From Knoellia koreensis (GTDB lineage Bacteria > Actinomycetota > Actinomycetes > Actinomycetales > Dermatophilaceae), in the NCBI RefSeq assembly GCF_013041615.1, contig NZ_JABEPQ010000004.1, positions 248,001 to 312,000 of the forward strand: 64,000 nt of DNA, in the 5' to 3' direction. The position numbers were made by a program, and so were the translations under genes. Position 1 is the stretch's first letter, and each line of letters starts with the position of its first letter. The notes under the pieces are model-generated. The model had not been told where the DNA came from. It saw only the letters and a list, made by a program, of their open reading frames with translations, and made no database searches. Positions 1 to 8,094 of the stretch are shown piece after piece.

Positions 1-592
1 CGAGGCCGGTCTCCCCCTCGAACGGGAAGCCCAGCGATTCCGCGACGAGACTGCGCCCGCCGTCGGCCCCCACGGCATACCGTGCCCTTATGACGTAGCG
101 CTCGTCCGTGACGCGGTCGAGAACCGTTGCGGTGACAGCGGTTTCGTCCTGGGTGATCTCGACCAACTCGGTGTTGAACCGCAGGTCCGCCCCGAGCTCG
201 AGGGCCCGGTCACGCAGCACCGGCTCGAGGTCGTGCTGCCCGATGTTGACCATCGTGCAGGGGCTCGCGTTCTCGTAGTCGCCCTTGCGCTGCGGCCCGC
301 TCCCCCAGGCGTACATGCGGGCGAGCTCACGCCCCGCGACGCTGGTGGCCCAGACGTTGTGGCCCATCTGGTCGCCGGGGAGGGCGCGGGCGAGCACCTG
401 CTCCTCGACGCCGAGGTCGCGGAACACCTCCATGGCGCGCTGGTTGGTGATGTGTGCACGGGGCGTGTGCGCACAGTCGGGATACTTGTTGACGGCGATG
501 ACGGGTATGCCGTCGCGCGCCAGGAGGGCGGTCGTCGTCAGGCCCGCGGGGCCCGCGCCGACAACGAGGACGTCGGTCTCGACAGTTCGCAT
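1..592 (-). CDS. FAD-dependent aromatic monooxygenase, TfdB/PheA type (5' part, runs off left edge)
   Basis: This is the N-terminal 197 residues of a flavin-dependent hydroxylase; the rest lies left of the window. Residues 7-30 form the FAD-binding Rossmann start (VVGAGPAGLTTTALLARDG). The stretch DCAHTPRAHITNQRAMEVF is typical of 2,4-dichlorophenol/phenol 6-monooxygenases, which use NAD(P)H and O2 to hydroxylate aromatic rings. ADGGRS near residue 183 belongs to the conserved second FAD/NAD(P)H motif. An ATG at 590-592 is preceded by AAAGGGAA, 15 bp after the stop of the upstream SDR gene, so the two are one operon. The family assignment is good; the actual aromatic substrate is unknown. Confidence 0.85.
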   Translation of the reverse strand, partial: MRTVETDVLVVGAGPAGLTTTALLARDGIPVIAVNKYPDCAHTPRAHITNQRAMEVFRDLGVEEQVLARALPGDQMGHNVWATSVAGRELARMYAWGSGPQRKGDYENASPCTMVNIGQHDLEPVLRDRALELGADLRFNTELVEITQDETAVTATVLDRVTDERYVIRARYAVGADGGRSLVAESLGFPFEGETGL

Positions 593-607
593 CGTGTCGA
601 TTCCCTT

Positions 608-1342
608 TCAGCTCAGGTGCATTCCGGCGTCGACCACGAGGTTCGACGCGTTGATGCCGGGGTTGTCGAGGAGGGCAAAGGCCGCGTTGACGATGTCGTC
701 GGTTACCGGGAGCCGCTTTCCCGGCGTGCGCTGGCGCAGGCGCTCGTACTGCTCGGCGCGCACCGGGTCGGCGTGGTCGACGGCCTCGGTGCCCATGACG
801 ACACCAGGCGTGATGACGTTGACCCGCACCGGGGCGATCTGCACGGCAAGGGAGTTCGCGAGACCCACGACTCCGGCGTTGGCCATCGAGATGGTCGTCG
901 AGCCGGGCATCGGCCGCCACATGGACAGGCCGCTGAACATCAGCACCGAGCCGGTGTCGGCGAGCTTCGGCAACGCGTAGTGGACGCTCGCGGCATACCC
1001 GACGTTCTTCATCAGCGACGTCTTCGCGGCGTCGTCGGGACGGAAGTCCTTGATGTCGTTCTGGTCGCGGTCGAGGGCCGCGAGGACGAGGTGGTCGATG
1101 GGGCCCAGGCCGGAGAAGAACTCCTCCAGCGAGGCCCAGTCGGTGAGGTCGCAGATGCCCGCGACGGCCAAGGTCCCGATCTCGGCGGCGGCCTTCTCGG
1201 CCTTCTCCGGGTCACGGCCCGCGACGGTCACCCGCCGGCCACGCTGCGCCGCGGCCTTGGCGATCTCGAAGCCGAGGCCCTGCGTGCCACCCACGACGAC
1301 TACGTGCTCGGCCCTGTCTGTGCCACGTCCTTGTGACGACAT
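608..1342 (-). CDS. SDR-family oxidoreductase with altered catalytic residues
   Basis: A 244-residue short-chain dehydrogenase/reductase. The nucleotide-binding glycine motif GGTQGLG is at about residues 19-25, and the C-terminal NVITPGVV and GINASNLVVDAGM segments are typical of the family. Where the family has Tyr-x-x-x-Lys this protein reads about ISMAN, so both catalytic Tyr and Lys are missing, although the upstream Ser (MFSGLS) is kept. I chose the ATG at 1340-1342 because AAGGAGGG lies just upstream; a longer frame has no such signal. It is the first gene of an operon with the monooxygenase, and a 14-bp palindrome lies 65 bp upstream. It may be a divergent reductase or a non-catalytic NAD(P)-binding protein. 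Confidence 0.85.
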   Translation of the reverse strand: MSSQGRGTDRAEHVVVVGGTQGLGFEIAKAAAQRGRRVTVAGRDPEKAEKAAAEIGTLAVAGICDLTDWASLEEFFSGLGPIDHLVLAALDRDQNDIKDFRPDDAAKTSLMKNVGYAASVHYALPKLADTGSVLMFSGLSMWRPMPGSTTISMANAGVVGLANSLAVQIAPVRVNVITPGVVMGTEAVDHADPVRAEQYERLRQRTPGKRLPVTDDIVNAAFALLDNPGINASNLVVDAGMHLS

Positions 1343-1406
1343 CTCGACCCTCCTTTGGGTGCTGAGCGATACCTCATGGTCCGCTCCGATTGACGAAAAA
1401 ACAAGA

Positions 1407-1420
1407 GATTTTCGAAAATC
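1407..1420. promoter_or_regulatory. Perfect 14-bp palindrome, candidate operator of the SDR/monooxygenase operon
   Basis: GATTTTCGAAAATC is a perfect palindrome in an AT-rich island (about 1391-1421) within otherwise very GC-rich DNA. It lies 65 bp upstream of the SDR start codon, where a promoter or operator is expected. AT-rich palindromes of this size are common operators for TetR, MarR and IclR-type regulators of aromatic catabolism. No regulator gene is adjacent inside the window. The site is seen directly; the function is inferred. Confidence 0.5.
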
Positions 1421-1447
1421 ATTCCCGAAGCAGGAATCGCCAAGCAC

Positions 1448-1492
1448 TTGGGGGCGCCAGAGGTGCCCCTGGGCGCACCCCTGCGCCCCCAA
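1448..1492. repeat. 10-bp perfect inverted repeat, 25-nt loop
   Basis: TTGGGGGCGC at 1448-1457 is repeated as its exact complement at 1483-1492. It lies between the hpt terminator and the promoter of the SDR operon. It could be a second hairpin stopping read-through from hpt, or part of the SDR control region. The loop is long, so confidence in a function is low. Confidence 0.35.
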
Positions 1493-1496
1493 ACGT

Positions 1497-1527
1497 CAGC
1501 GCCCCGGCCGACCCGGCCGGGGCGCTG
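1497..1527 (-). terminator. Terminator hairpin downstream of hpt
   Basis: The stem CAGCGCCCCGGCC (1497-1509) pairs perfectly over 13 bp with 1515-1527 around a 5-nt loop. It begins 20 bp past the hpt stop codon. There is no U-tract, which is usual for actinobacterial hairpin terminators. Confidence 0.75.
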
Positions 1528-1546
1528 CAGTGGGGTCAGGCCGAGG

Positions 1547-2098
1547 TCAGCTGTAGACGTGCGGCGCGAGGGTGCCGACGTCGCGCAGGTTGCGATACTG
1601 CTCGGCGTAGTCGAGGCCGTAGCCGACGACGAACTCGTTGGGGATGTCGAAGCCGACCCACTTGACGTCGATCTCGACCTTGGCGGCCTCGGGCTTGCGC
1701 AGCAGAGTGCAGATCTCGACCGAGGCGGGGTTGCGCGACTCGAGGTTGGACTTGATCCACGACAGCGTCAGCCCGGAGTCGACGATGTCCTCGACGATGA
1801 GCACGTGCTTGCCGGTGATGTCGGTGTCGAGGTCCTTGAGGATGCGCACGACGCCGGAGCTCTTGGTGCCGGACCCGTACGACGACACCGCCATCCAGTC
1901 CATCGGCGCGGTGCCGGGCAGCGCCCGCGAGAGGTCGGCCATCACCATGACCGCGCCCTTGAGGACGCCGACGAGCAACAGGTCCTTGCCGTCGTACTCG
2001 GCCCAGATCTCGGCGGCCAGCTCCTGCAGCCGCGCGCGGATCTCGTCCTCGGTGATGAGGACCTTCTCCAGGTCTGCTCCCATGTGGGCAGCGTCCAC
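1547..2098 (-). CDS. hpt: Hypoxanthine phosphoribosyltransferase
   Basis: A 183-residue cytosolic purine-salvage enzyme that makes IMP or GMP from hypoxanthine or guanine and PRPP. The PRPP-binding loop VEDIVDSG is at residues 102-109, preceded by the hydrophobic strand HVLI, and the length is normal. The GTG at 2096-2098 has GAGGAG seven bases upstream and is preferred over the ATG five codons downstream. It follows tilS by 41 bp on the same strand; the tilS-hpt pair is widely conserved in bacteria. A strong hairpin follows the stop. Confidence 0.96.
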   Translation of the reverse strand: MDAAHMGADLEKVLITEDEIRARLQELAAEIWAEYDGKDLLLVGVLKGAVMVMADLSRALPGTAPMDWMAVSSYGSGTKSSGVVRILKDLDTDITGKHVLIVEDIVDSGLTLSWIKSNLESRNPASVEICTLLRKPEAAKVEIDVKWVGFDIPNEFVVGYGLDYAEQYRNLRDVGTLAPHVYS

Positions 2099-2139
2099 GG
2101 CTGTGCTCCTCGGTGTCGTCGCGGTGGTGGAGTGCGGTG

Positions 2140-3120
2140 CTATTCAACCGGAGACGGGCGGGTGATGGACACCCGGCCGTCGCTGCGGGTCGCCGTGAGA
2201 GGGCCGGGCAGGCTCACCGGCCCCTGCCCGTGCCAGCGGGTGAGGAGTGCGTCGCAGGCGTCGGTATGCCGCGTGCTCACCTGACCGGCCGGCGCACCGG
2301 CCGCGACCACGAGCCGTCGCCACACGCGGGTCCGCACGGGCCGCGCCAGTGCGAGCAGGTCATCGACTGCCCACGGCCCGGGCCCGAGCGCGGTGACCGC
2401 GTCATCAGCGAGCGCGTCGAGGAAGTCGGCGTCCTCACGCAGCTGGGTCGCCGTGCGCGCCAAGGCCTGCGCCACGCCGGGTCCGAGTGCCCGTTCGAGG
2501 TCGGCCAGCCCGTACCGGGCGCGCACCCGGGCGTAGGCGGTGTCCTCGTTCATCGGGTCGTCCCACCACTCCAGCTCCTCGTCGGCCAGCAGCTGTCGAC
2601 ACTGCCGTTTCGTCACCCCGAGCAGGGGACGGCGGAAGCGGCCGCGCGTCTGCGGCATACCGGACAGGGACCGGGCGCCGGCACCACGCACCAGCCCGAG
2701 CAGCACCTGCTCGGCCTGGTCGTCGAGGGTGTGGCCGAGGAGCACGAGTGCCGCACCGTAGCGGTCCGCCGCCACGTCGAGCGCCTCGTAACGGGCGTCG
2801 CGCGCGGCGGCCTCGAGCCCGTGACCGTCCTGCACGACCCGCACGGGCGTGATGTGGACCAGGTCGAAACCCAGGGTGCGACACCAGTCGGCGACGCGGC
2901 GCGCGATGCTGTCCGAACCGGTCTGGAGCCCATGGTCGACGACGACGACCCCGGCCCGCACCCCCAGCTTGGGTGCCTCGAAGGCCGTGGCCGCGGCCAA
3001 AGCCGAGGAGTCGGCGCCACCGCTGCAGGCGACGAGCACCACGTCCCCCGGTGAGACCTCCTCCAGTGCCGCCCGGACCGCGCGCCGGATCGTCGCGGTC
3101 GCCGGGTGCGGGCCCGCCAC
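2140..3120 (-). CDS. tilS: tRNA(Ile) lysidine synthetase
   Basis: A 326-residue enzyme that converts the wobble cytidine of the CAU-anticodon isoleucine tRNA to lysidine with ATP and lysine; it is essential in most bacteria. The PP-loop ATPase signature SGGADS is at residues 33-38, followed by the family's LLGHTLDDQAEQ motif near residue 135. The frame is open much further upstream, but that part overlaps the protease gene antiparallel to nothing and has no start signal. The GTG at 3118-3120 lies 2 bp after the protease stop codon, so translation is probably coupled. The length fits the short actinobacterial form. Confidence 0.94.
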   Translation of the reverse strand: MAGPHPATATIRRAVRAALEEVSPGDVVLVACSGGADSSALAAATAFEAPKLGVRAGVVVVDHGLQTGSDSIARRVADWCRTLGFDLVHITPVRVVQDGHGLEAAARDARYEALDVAADRYGAALVLLGHTLDDQAEQVLLGLVRGAGARSLSGMPQTRGRFRRPLLGVTKRQCRQLLADEELEWWDDPMNEDTAYARVRARYGLADLERALGPGVAQALARTATQLREDADFLDALADDAVTALGPGPWAVDDLLALARPVRTRVWRRLVVAAGAPAGQVSTRHTDACDALLTRWHGQGPVSLPGPLTATRSDGRVSITRPSPVE

Positions 3121-3122
3121 CG

Positions 3123-4217
3123 CTACCCCCCGTGCACGCGGGCGACCCAGGCCGCCGGATTCTCGATCTCGGCGGGCTTCGGGAGCGTCTGCGGCGACTC
3201 CCACACCCGGTTGAAGCCGTCGACACCGACGGTGTCGACGACGTGCCGGACGAACGCGGCTCCGTCGCGGTACTGGCGCATCTTGGCCTCCAGCCCGAGC
3301 AGGCGGCGCAGCACCCGGTCGATCGCGCCGACCCCCTTGCGCCGCTCGTTGAACCGGCTGCGGATCGTGGCCACCGTCGGGATCACCTGCGGCCCGACCT
3401 CGTCCATGACGACGTCGGCGTGGCCCTCCAGCAACGACATGACGGCCGTGACCTCGGCCAGCTCGGCCCGCTGCTCGGGGGTGGAGATGACGTCGACGAG
3501 CCCGGTGCCGCCGCTGCGGAAGGCCTCCGGAAGCTGCGACGTCAGGCGGGACAGCGTGTCCTGCAACGACTCCGGGTCGGGCACGAGGTCGGTGGCCAGG
3601 GTGCGGACGCGCTCGATGAGGTGGTCGCGCAGCCACGGCACGGCAGTGAACTGCACGCGGTGGGTCTCCTCGTGCATGCACACCCAGAGCCGGAAGTCCG
3701 TGGGGTCGACACCGAGCTCCCGCTCGACCTGCACGAGGTTGGGCGCGACGAGCATGAGCCGGGGCGTGCCCTGGGGCGCGAGGTCGTACTGGCCCAGCAC
3801 CTTCCCGGCCATGAACGCGAGCAGCGCACCGGCCTCACCGCCGGTGACCTTGCCGCCGACGGCGCGGGCGGCGGCACCGGGGGCGCGCTTCTGGGCGTCC
3901 GCGATCTTCCCGAGCACCGGGTCCATGAGGGACGCCATCGAGTCGGCGTTGAGCGCGATCCAGGTGGGCCGGTCAACGACGATCGGCGCGGGTGCGTCAC
4001 CCGGTGCGTGGAGGCGGGCCGTGTCGGCGACGGGCTGCTGGGCGCGGCCGGCCGCGGCCCGGATGTCGGCCACGACCTCGGCGGCCTCACCGGCCGAGAC
4101 CTTCGGCCCGGCAGGTACCAGCCGCCCGCCGGTCGCCTTGGCGAACTCCCAGTCGACGAACTTCGTCCCCGCAGTCTGCACGCTCATTGCCTCCACCGTA
4201 GTGACTTCGGACCGCAT
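3123..4217 (-). CDS. Zinc-dependent metalloprotease-like protein (zincin_2/DUF2342, Rv3626c-like)
   Basis: A 364-residue protein of a family spread through actinobacteria. It has a metallopeptidase-type HEETH motif at about residues 182-186, a variant of HExxH. The start MSVQTAGTKFVDWEFA is characteristic of the family, which has been annotated as zinc-dependent protease or F420-associated; its substrate is unknown. The ATG at 4215-4217 overlaps the dacB stop by one base (TGATG). An ATG at 4185-4187 with GGAGG just before it is an alternative start. The order dacB, this gene, tilS, hpt is that of Mycobacterium tuberculosis. Confidence 0.9.
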   Translation of the reverse strand: MRSEVTTVEAMSVQTAGTKFVDWEFAKATGGRLVPAGPKVSAGEAAEVVADIRAAAGRAQQPVADTARLHAPGDAPAPIVVDRPTWIALNADSMASLMDPVLGKIADAQKRAPGAAARAVGGKVTGGEAGALLAFMAGKVLGQYDLAPQGTPRLMLVAPNLVQVERELGVDPTDFRLWVCMHEETHRVQFTAVPWLRDHLIERVRTLATDLVPDPESLQDTLSRLTSQLPEAFRSGGTGLVDVISTPEQRAELAEVTAVMSLLEGHADVVMDEVGPQVIPTVATIRSRFNERRKGVGAIDRVLRRLLGLEAKMRQYRDGAAFVRHVVDTVGVDGFNRVWESPQTLPKPAEIENPAAWVARVHGG

Positions 4218-5653
4218 CAGCGGCAGCCGCAGGTGGCGAGGGTCGCCACGAACCGGTCCAACGCCGCCCGGGCATTGAGGGTTCCGACACCCGCGGGCAC
4301 ACCGTCGGCGAGCACGACGTAGGACAGGACCCGTCCGTCGGCGTCGACCACGGTGCCGGCGATCGAGCTGATCCCGGTGAGCGTGCCCGTCTTGGCGCGG
4401 GCGTTGCCGGCGACGACGTGCGTGCCCTTGGTGTTGAACCGGTCGGCGAGCGTGCCGCTCAGCCCGGCCACCGGCAGCTGCGCGACGACGTCCTGCATGC
4501 CGGGCACGCTGCCGTCGGCACCACGCTGGAGCGCGTCGGAGATGACCCGCGGCGGCACCTTCTGCCCGGCCGACAACCCGCTCGTGTCCTTGAGCACCAC
4601 CCCGGTGGTGTCGATCCCGTTGGCCTGGGCCTGTTTCAGCACGAAGCTCACGGCGGCGGCGAACGACGTGCCACCGCCCTTCTTCACGGCGGCCTGGCGG
4701 GCCAGTCCGTCGGTGAGGGCGTTGTCGCTTTCGGCCAGCGCCAGGGCGAGCACGTCACCGATCGGCGCCGACTCGACCCGCCCCAGCTCGGTTGCCCCGG
4801 CCGGGGTCCTGGTGTCCCACGTGGAGGCCGGCGCGAGGGTGGCGGTGATGCCGACCTTGGCGAGCGCGGCCACGAACGCCGCCGCCGTCGCGGCCTCCGG
4901 GTTGCGCGGTGCCGGGTGGTAGGGCACCGCCCGCTGGCCGGCGAGGCCGAGCATGCTGACGCCGCCGGTGAAGCCCTGGTCGATGTCCGCCTTGACCCAC
5001 GTCGGCGCGTACCGCGGCCCCGCGGCATACGTCGTGTCGAGCCGCAGGGTGACGTTCGTCGTGCCCGACGGCGCCAAGGCGGTCGCGACCTGCTGGGCGA
5101 GGTCGCCCAGGCCGGCGCGCCCCTCCACGGCGGCCGGGTTGCCGGCGCCCTTGGCGAGCATGCTGTCGCCGCCGGCGACCAGGACGAGCTGCGACGGCGA
5201 GGAGCCCTGCACCACCGTGGTCGGCAGGGTCGCGGTCGGGTCGAGGGTCGTGGAGACGGCGAGCGCGGTGAGCAGCTTGACGGTCGAGGCCGGGCGGCGG
5301 GCGGTGTCGGCGTTCTGCCGGAAGAGGTTCTGCCCGGTGAAGGCGTCACGGACGACGACGCCCGGGCTGGCACCGAGGGCGGGGTCCTTGGCGGCCCGCC
5401 CGATCACCTGGGCCAGCGACGTCGCCGCCGGGATGGGCGCGCCCGCCGAGGCCGCCTCCAGCGGCACCGCCGCCTCGTCCACGGTGGGCAGGACCACGGC
5501 CGGCGTGGTGGCTCCCGCACTCGGGGTCACCGTGGGTGCCGGGGCAGGCACGTCGCGGGTGAGTATGCCGGGCACGACGTCGTAGACATCGAAGGCGCCG
5601 TACCCGGCGACCAGCAGCACGGCGACCCCGGTGCCGGCGAGGATGCGGCGCAC
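4217..5653 (-). CDS. dacB: D-alanyl-D-alanine carboxypeptidase/endopeptidase (PBP4, peptidase S13)
   Basis: A 478-residue low-molecular-weight penicillin-binding protein that trims peptidoglycan peptides outside the membrane. A hydrophobic N-terminal segment (residues 4-22) acts as signal or anchor and is followed by a Pro/Ala-rich linker. All three penicilloyl-serine transferase motifs are present: STVK near residue 121, SDN near 306 and KTG near 418. It starts 90 bp from the divergent ppa gene and is the first gene of the dacB-protease-tilS-hpt operon. Confidence 0.95.
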   Translation of the reverse strand: MRRILAGTGVAVLLVAGYGAFDVYDVVPGILTRDVPAPAPTVTPSAGATTPAVVLPTVDEAAVPLEAASAGAPIPAATSLAQVIGRAAKDPALGASPGVVVRDAFTGQNLFRQNADTARRPASTVKLLTALAVSTTLDPTATLPTTVVQGSSPSQLVLVAGGDSMLAKGAGNPAAVEGRAGLGDLAQQVATALAPSGTTNVTLRLDTTYAAGPRYAPTWVKADIDQGFTGGVSMLGLAGQRAVPYHPAPRNPEAATAAAFVAALAKVGITATLAPASTWDTRTPAGATELGRVESAPIGDVLALALAESDNALTDGLARQAAVKKGGGTSFAAAVSFVLKQAQANGIDTTGVVLKDTSGLSAGQKVPPRVISDALQRGADGSVPGMQDVVAQLPVAGLSGTLADRFNTKGTHVVAGNARAKTGTLTGISSIAGTVVDADGRVLSYVVLADGVPAGVGTLNARAALDRFVATLATCGCR

Positions 5654-5743
5654 GTGACCCCCTGTCGGCTGGACTTGCGCAGTACGTAAGACTGTCGCGA
5701 GCCTAGGTCATCAGTCCGGGCATGCGAGGAAAGGGGCAGCGTC

Positions 5744-6295
5744 GTGGAGTTCGACGTCACCATCGAGATCCCCCAGGGAGCTCGGAACAAGTACGAGGTC
5801 GACCACGAGACCGGCCGCATCCGGCTGGACCGGCTCCTGTTCACGTCCACCCGCTACCCGGCGGACTACGGCTACGTCGAGGACACCCTCGGCGAGGACG
5901 GCGACCCGCTCGACGCGCTCGTCCTGCTCGAGGAGCCGACGTGGCCCGGGTGCCTCGTGCGGGCCCGCCCGATCGGCATGTTCCACATGCGCGACGAGGC
6001 CGGCGGCGACGACAAGATCCTGTGCGTCCCGGCCGGCGACCCGCGCCAGGACCACATCACCGAGCTCGAGCACATCAACGAGTTCGACCGCCTCGAGATC
6101 CAGCACTTCTTCGAGACCTACAAGGACCTCGAGCCAGGTAAGTCGGTCGAGGGCGCCCACTGGGCCGGCCGCGAGGACGCCGAGCGCGTCGTGCGCGAGG
6201 CGATCCAGCGCGCCAACGAGGCCAGCTTCACCACCGCCCGCTGGACCCTCCCCGGCCACACCGCGCAGTCCGAGGCCAAGCCGCCGACAGACTGA
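5744..6295 (+). CDS. ppa: Inorganic pyrophosphatase
   Basis: A 183-residue family I soluble pyrophosphatase that hydrolyses the PPi made in biosynthesis. The Mg-binding signature DGDPLDALV lies at about residues 49-57, preceded by [14 protein letters not shown]. The N-terminal 165 residues match the usual length of about 165-175, and a short extension follows. The GTG at 5744 is preceded by GAGGAAAGGGG. The gene is divergent from dacB, as in mycobacteria, and is followed by two hairpins. Confidence 0.97.
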   Translation: MEFDVTIEIPQGARNKYEVDHETGRIRLDRLLFTSTRYPADYGYVEDTLGEDGDPLDALVLLEEPTWPGCLVRARPIGMFHMRDEAGGDDKILCVPAGDPRQDHITELEHINEFDRLEIQHFFETYKDLEPGKSVEGAHWAGREDAERVVREAIQRANEASFTTARWTLPGHTAQSEAKPPTD

Positions 6296-6304
6296 CGCGC
6301 GCAC

Positions 6305-6324
6305 GCCGCGGGTGAGCCCGCGGC
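6305..6324 (+). terminator. Hairpin directly after ppa
   Basis: GCCGCGGG at 6305-6312 pairs perfectly with 6317-6324 around a TGAG loop, 10 bp past the ppa stop. One copy of the CGGCATAC octamer begins inside its right arm. Confidence 0.6.
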
Positions 6325-6339
6325 ATACCCACCACGCAT

Positions 6340-6379
6340 CCGGACCCCCGGCCGACGAGACGTCTGGCCGGGGGTCCGG
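6340..6379. terminator. Bidirectional terminator between ppa and the NlpC/P60 gene
   Basis: The 14-bp arm CCGGACCCCCGGCC (6340-6353) pairs perfectly with 6366-6379 around a 12-nt loop. It sits midway between two convergent genes whose stops are at 6295 and 6407, so it can serve both. Confidence 0.75.
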
Positions 6380-6406
6380 TGGTATGCCGGGGGGTCGCCG
6401 CCCCGG

Positions 6407-7825
6407 TCAGGGGCGCCCGCCGTAGGGCAGGAGGTCGGAGCGGTAGATCGAGGCGTAGCGGACGTTGAGCCCGGTGCGCGGTGCCTCGATCATCTGGCCG
6501 CCGCCGACGTACAGGCCCATGTGGTGGCTGCTCGGACCGGAGCTGCCGTAGAACACGAGGTCGCCCGGGCGCAGGTCGCTGATCGGCACGCGCGCGGTCT
6601 CGGCCCACTGGGCGCCGGTGTAGTGCGACAGGTAGACGCCGGCCTGGCGCCACGCCATGAGGGTGAGGCCGGAGCAGTCGAAGCCGTCCGGGCCGGTGCC
6701 ACCCCACACGTAGGGCTTGCCGAGCTGGGCCTCGGCGTAGGCGATGACCGCGGACACGCCACCGCTGCTCGGCGGGGGCGGCGGCGGGTCGGCGGGCTTG
6801 GGCTTGGAGGGCGTGGGCTGCGACGGCCGCGGCTGGGAGGGACGGGGCTGGGTCGGCCGCGACGTGGACGGGCGGTTCTGGGCGGCCTGGGCGGCAGCCC
6901 GCTCGGCAGCCTCGGCTGCCGCCTTCTGGCGCGCGGCCTCCGCGGCGGCGCGCTTGGCCGCTGCCTCGGCCTCCTTGCGGGCGGCGGCGTCGCGGGCGGC
7001 GCGGGCGCGCTCCTCGGCGAGCCGGGCCTGCTTGGCAGCAGCCGCTGCGGCCTCACGGGCCGCGGCCGCTGCGGCGAGGCCGTCCTGACGCTGCTTCTCG
7101 AGCTCGACCGAGGTCTTGCGCAGGCTCGCGAGCTGGGTGGTGAGCTGGTCCTGCTCCTTCTGGATGCGGACCGCCTCGGCCTGGGCGGCATCGGCCTTCT
7201 GCTGCGCCGCGTCGCGCTTCTGCTGGGCGACTGCGGCCGCCTTGGCCTGTGCCTCGCTGGCGGCCTGCGCCTGGGCGCCCATGGTGCGCGCGACGGCGGA
7301 GGTGGCCGCCGCCTTCTGCAGCGTCCGGGCCCGGGCGTCGCTCACGGCGTCGAGCGCCGTGGCGCGGTCGACGAGGTCCTGCGGCCCCTTGCTCGACAGG
7401 TAGGCGTCGAGCTCACCGAGGTTGCCACCGGCCTGGTAGACGGTGGCGGCGTACCGGCGGACCTCCAGGCCCGCGGCGTCGGCGGTGGCCTGGGCTGCCT
7501 TGGCCCGGGCCGCGGCGGCCTTCGCCTCGTCCTTGGCCTTGTCGAGGGCGAGCTGCGCGCCGTTGAACTCCTCGGCCGCGGCCGAGGCCTGGTCCTGCAC
7601 CTGGCTGAGCCGGGCGCTCGAGGCGGCGTACTGGGCGTCGAGCTGGGAGACCTTGCCGGCGGTGGTGGTGACCGCCTCCTTGGCCTTCGCCACCTTCTCC
7701 TTGGACGGGTAGACGGGGCCGGGGTCGGCCGAGGCCGACATCGCCGCGGAGAGGCACAGGAGGCCGACGACGGACACGGCGGCGCCGGCTCGCAGGGCAC
7801 GGCGGGGGGTCATGGTGCCTGGCAC
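6407..7825 (-). CDS. Secreted NlpC/P60 peptidoglycan endopeptidase with coiled-coil N-terminus
   Basis: 472 residues. A signal peptide (about residues 8-34, ending near SASA|DP) leads into a long Ala/Lys/Glu/Gln-rich coiled coil (about 45-300). A Pro/Ser/Arg linker near 315-350 follows, and then a C-terminal NlpC/P60 domain. The catalytic Cys is in DGFDCSGL (about residue 382) and the His in SSHHMGLYVG (about 435). The layout matches actinobacterial RipA-type DL-endopeptidases that cleave stem peptides at the septum. A GTG at 7825 and an ATG at 7813 are both possible starts. It is monocistronic, with an unusual AT-rich leader upstream. Confidence 0.92.
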   Translation of the reverse strand: MPGTMTPRRALRAGAAVSVVGLLCLSAAMSASADPGPVYPSKEKVAKAKEAVTTTAGKVSQLDAQYAASSARLSQVQDQASAAAEEFNGAQLALDKAKDEAKAAAARAKAAQATADAAGLEVRRYAATVYQAGGNLGELDAYLSSKGPQDLVDRATALDAVSDARARTLQKAAATSAVARTMGAQAQAASEAQAKAAAVAQQKRDAAQQKADAAQAEAVRIQKEQDQLTTQLASLRKTSVELEKQRQDGLAAAAAAREAAAAAAKQARLAEERARAARDAAARKEAEAAAKRAAAEAARQKAAAEAAERAAAQAAQNRPSTSRPTQPRPSQPRPSQPTPSKPKPADPPPPPPSSGGVSAVIAYAEAQLGKPYVWGGTGPDGFDCSGLTLMAWRQAGVYLSHYTGAQWAETARVPISDLRPGDLVFYGSSGPSSHHMGLYVGGGQMIEAPRTGLNVRYASIYRSDLLPYGGRP

Positions 7826-7948
7826 GGGGGGATGCCTCTCTGGTCACGGTCGGGTTTCGCTCTCGCGCCGTACGAGGCTAGGGCCGGTTTTTCACACAGA
7901 ACCCATTCGTCACACAAATCCCACGCATTTCAGCGCTCGAACAAAATG

Positions 7949-7981
7949 ACATTCATGTAATTCGCCGACTTACACGAATGT
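7949..7981. promoter_or_regulatory. 12-bp inverted repeat in the AT-rich leader of the NlpC/P60 gene
   Basis: ACATTCATGTAA (7949-7960) and TTACACGAATGT (7970-7981) form a 12-bp inverted repeat with one mismatch, separated by 9 nt, and a T-run follows on the plus strand. The whole stretch from about 7880 to 8050 is far more AT-rich than its surroundings and lies 120-220 bp upstream of the peptidase start. It may be an operator or a leader-RNA hairpin. Confidence 0.4.
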
Positions 7982-8026
7982 TTTTCAGCAGGTCCTCGAA
8001 TTGTTGGCACAGGTGTCCACCAATGG

Positions 8027-8047
8027 TCACGAAATCATCACGAAATC
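8027..8047. repeat. Tandem TCACGAAATC repeats, candidate response-regulator site
   Basis: Two exact copies of TCACGAAATC (8027-8036 and 8038-8047) are spaced 11 bp, one helical turn. Related CACGAAT and GTCACACAAATC stretches occur at 7973 and 7909. Helically phased direct repeats upstream of cell-wall hydrolase genes suggest an OmpR-type regulator such as MtrA; this is inference. No gene is seen in 7826-8094. Confidence 0.4.
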
Positions 8048-8068
8048 GGCATTGGTGCAGGTGGGAAC

Positions 8069-8087
8069 CGCTGACCGAGGGTCAGCG
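8069..8087 (-). terminator. Short hairpin downstream of the MFS gene
   Basis: CGCTGACC (8069-8076) pairs with GGTCAGCG (8080-8087) around a 3-nt loop, starting 7 bp past the MFS stop codon on the minus strand. Confidence 0.5.
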
Positions 8088-8094
8088 AGCAGCG

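Noticed and set aside
7826-8094. c-di-AMP (ydaO-type) riboswitch before the NlpC/P60 gene
   Set aside because: This gene class often has one, but the conserved core segments are not visible in the leader, so I report only the repeats.
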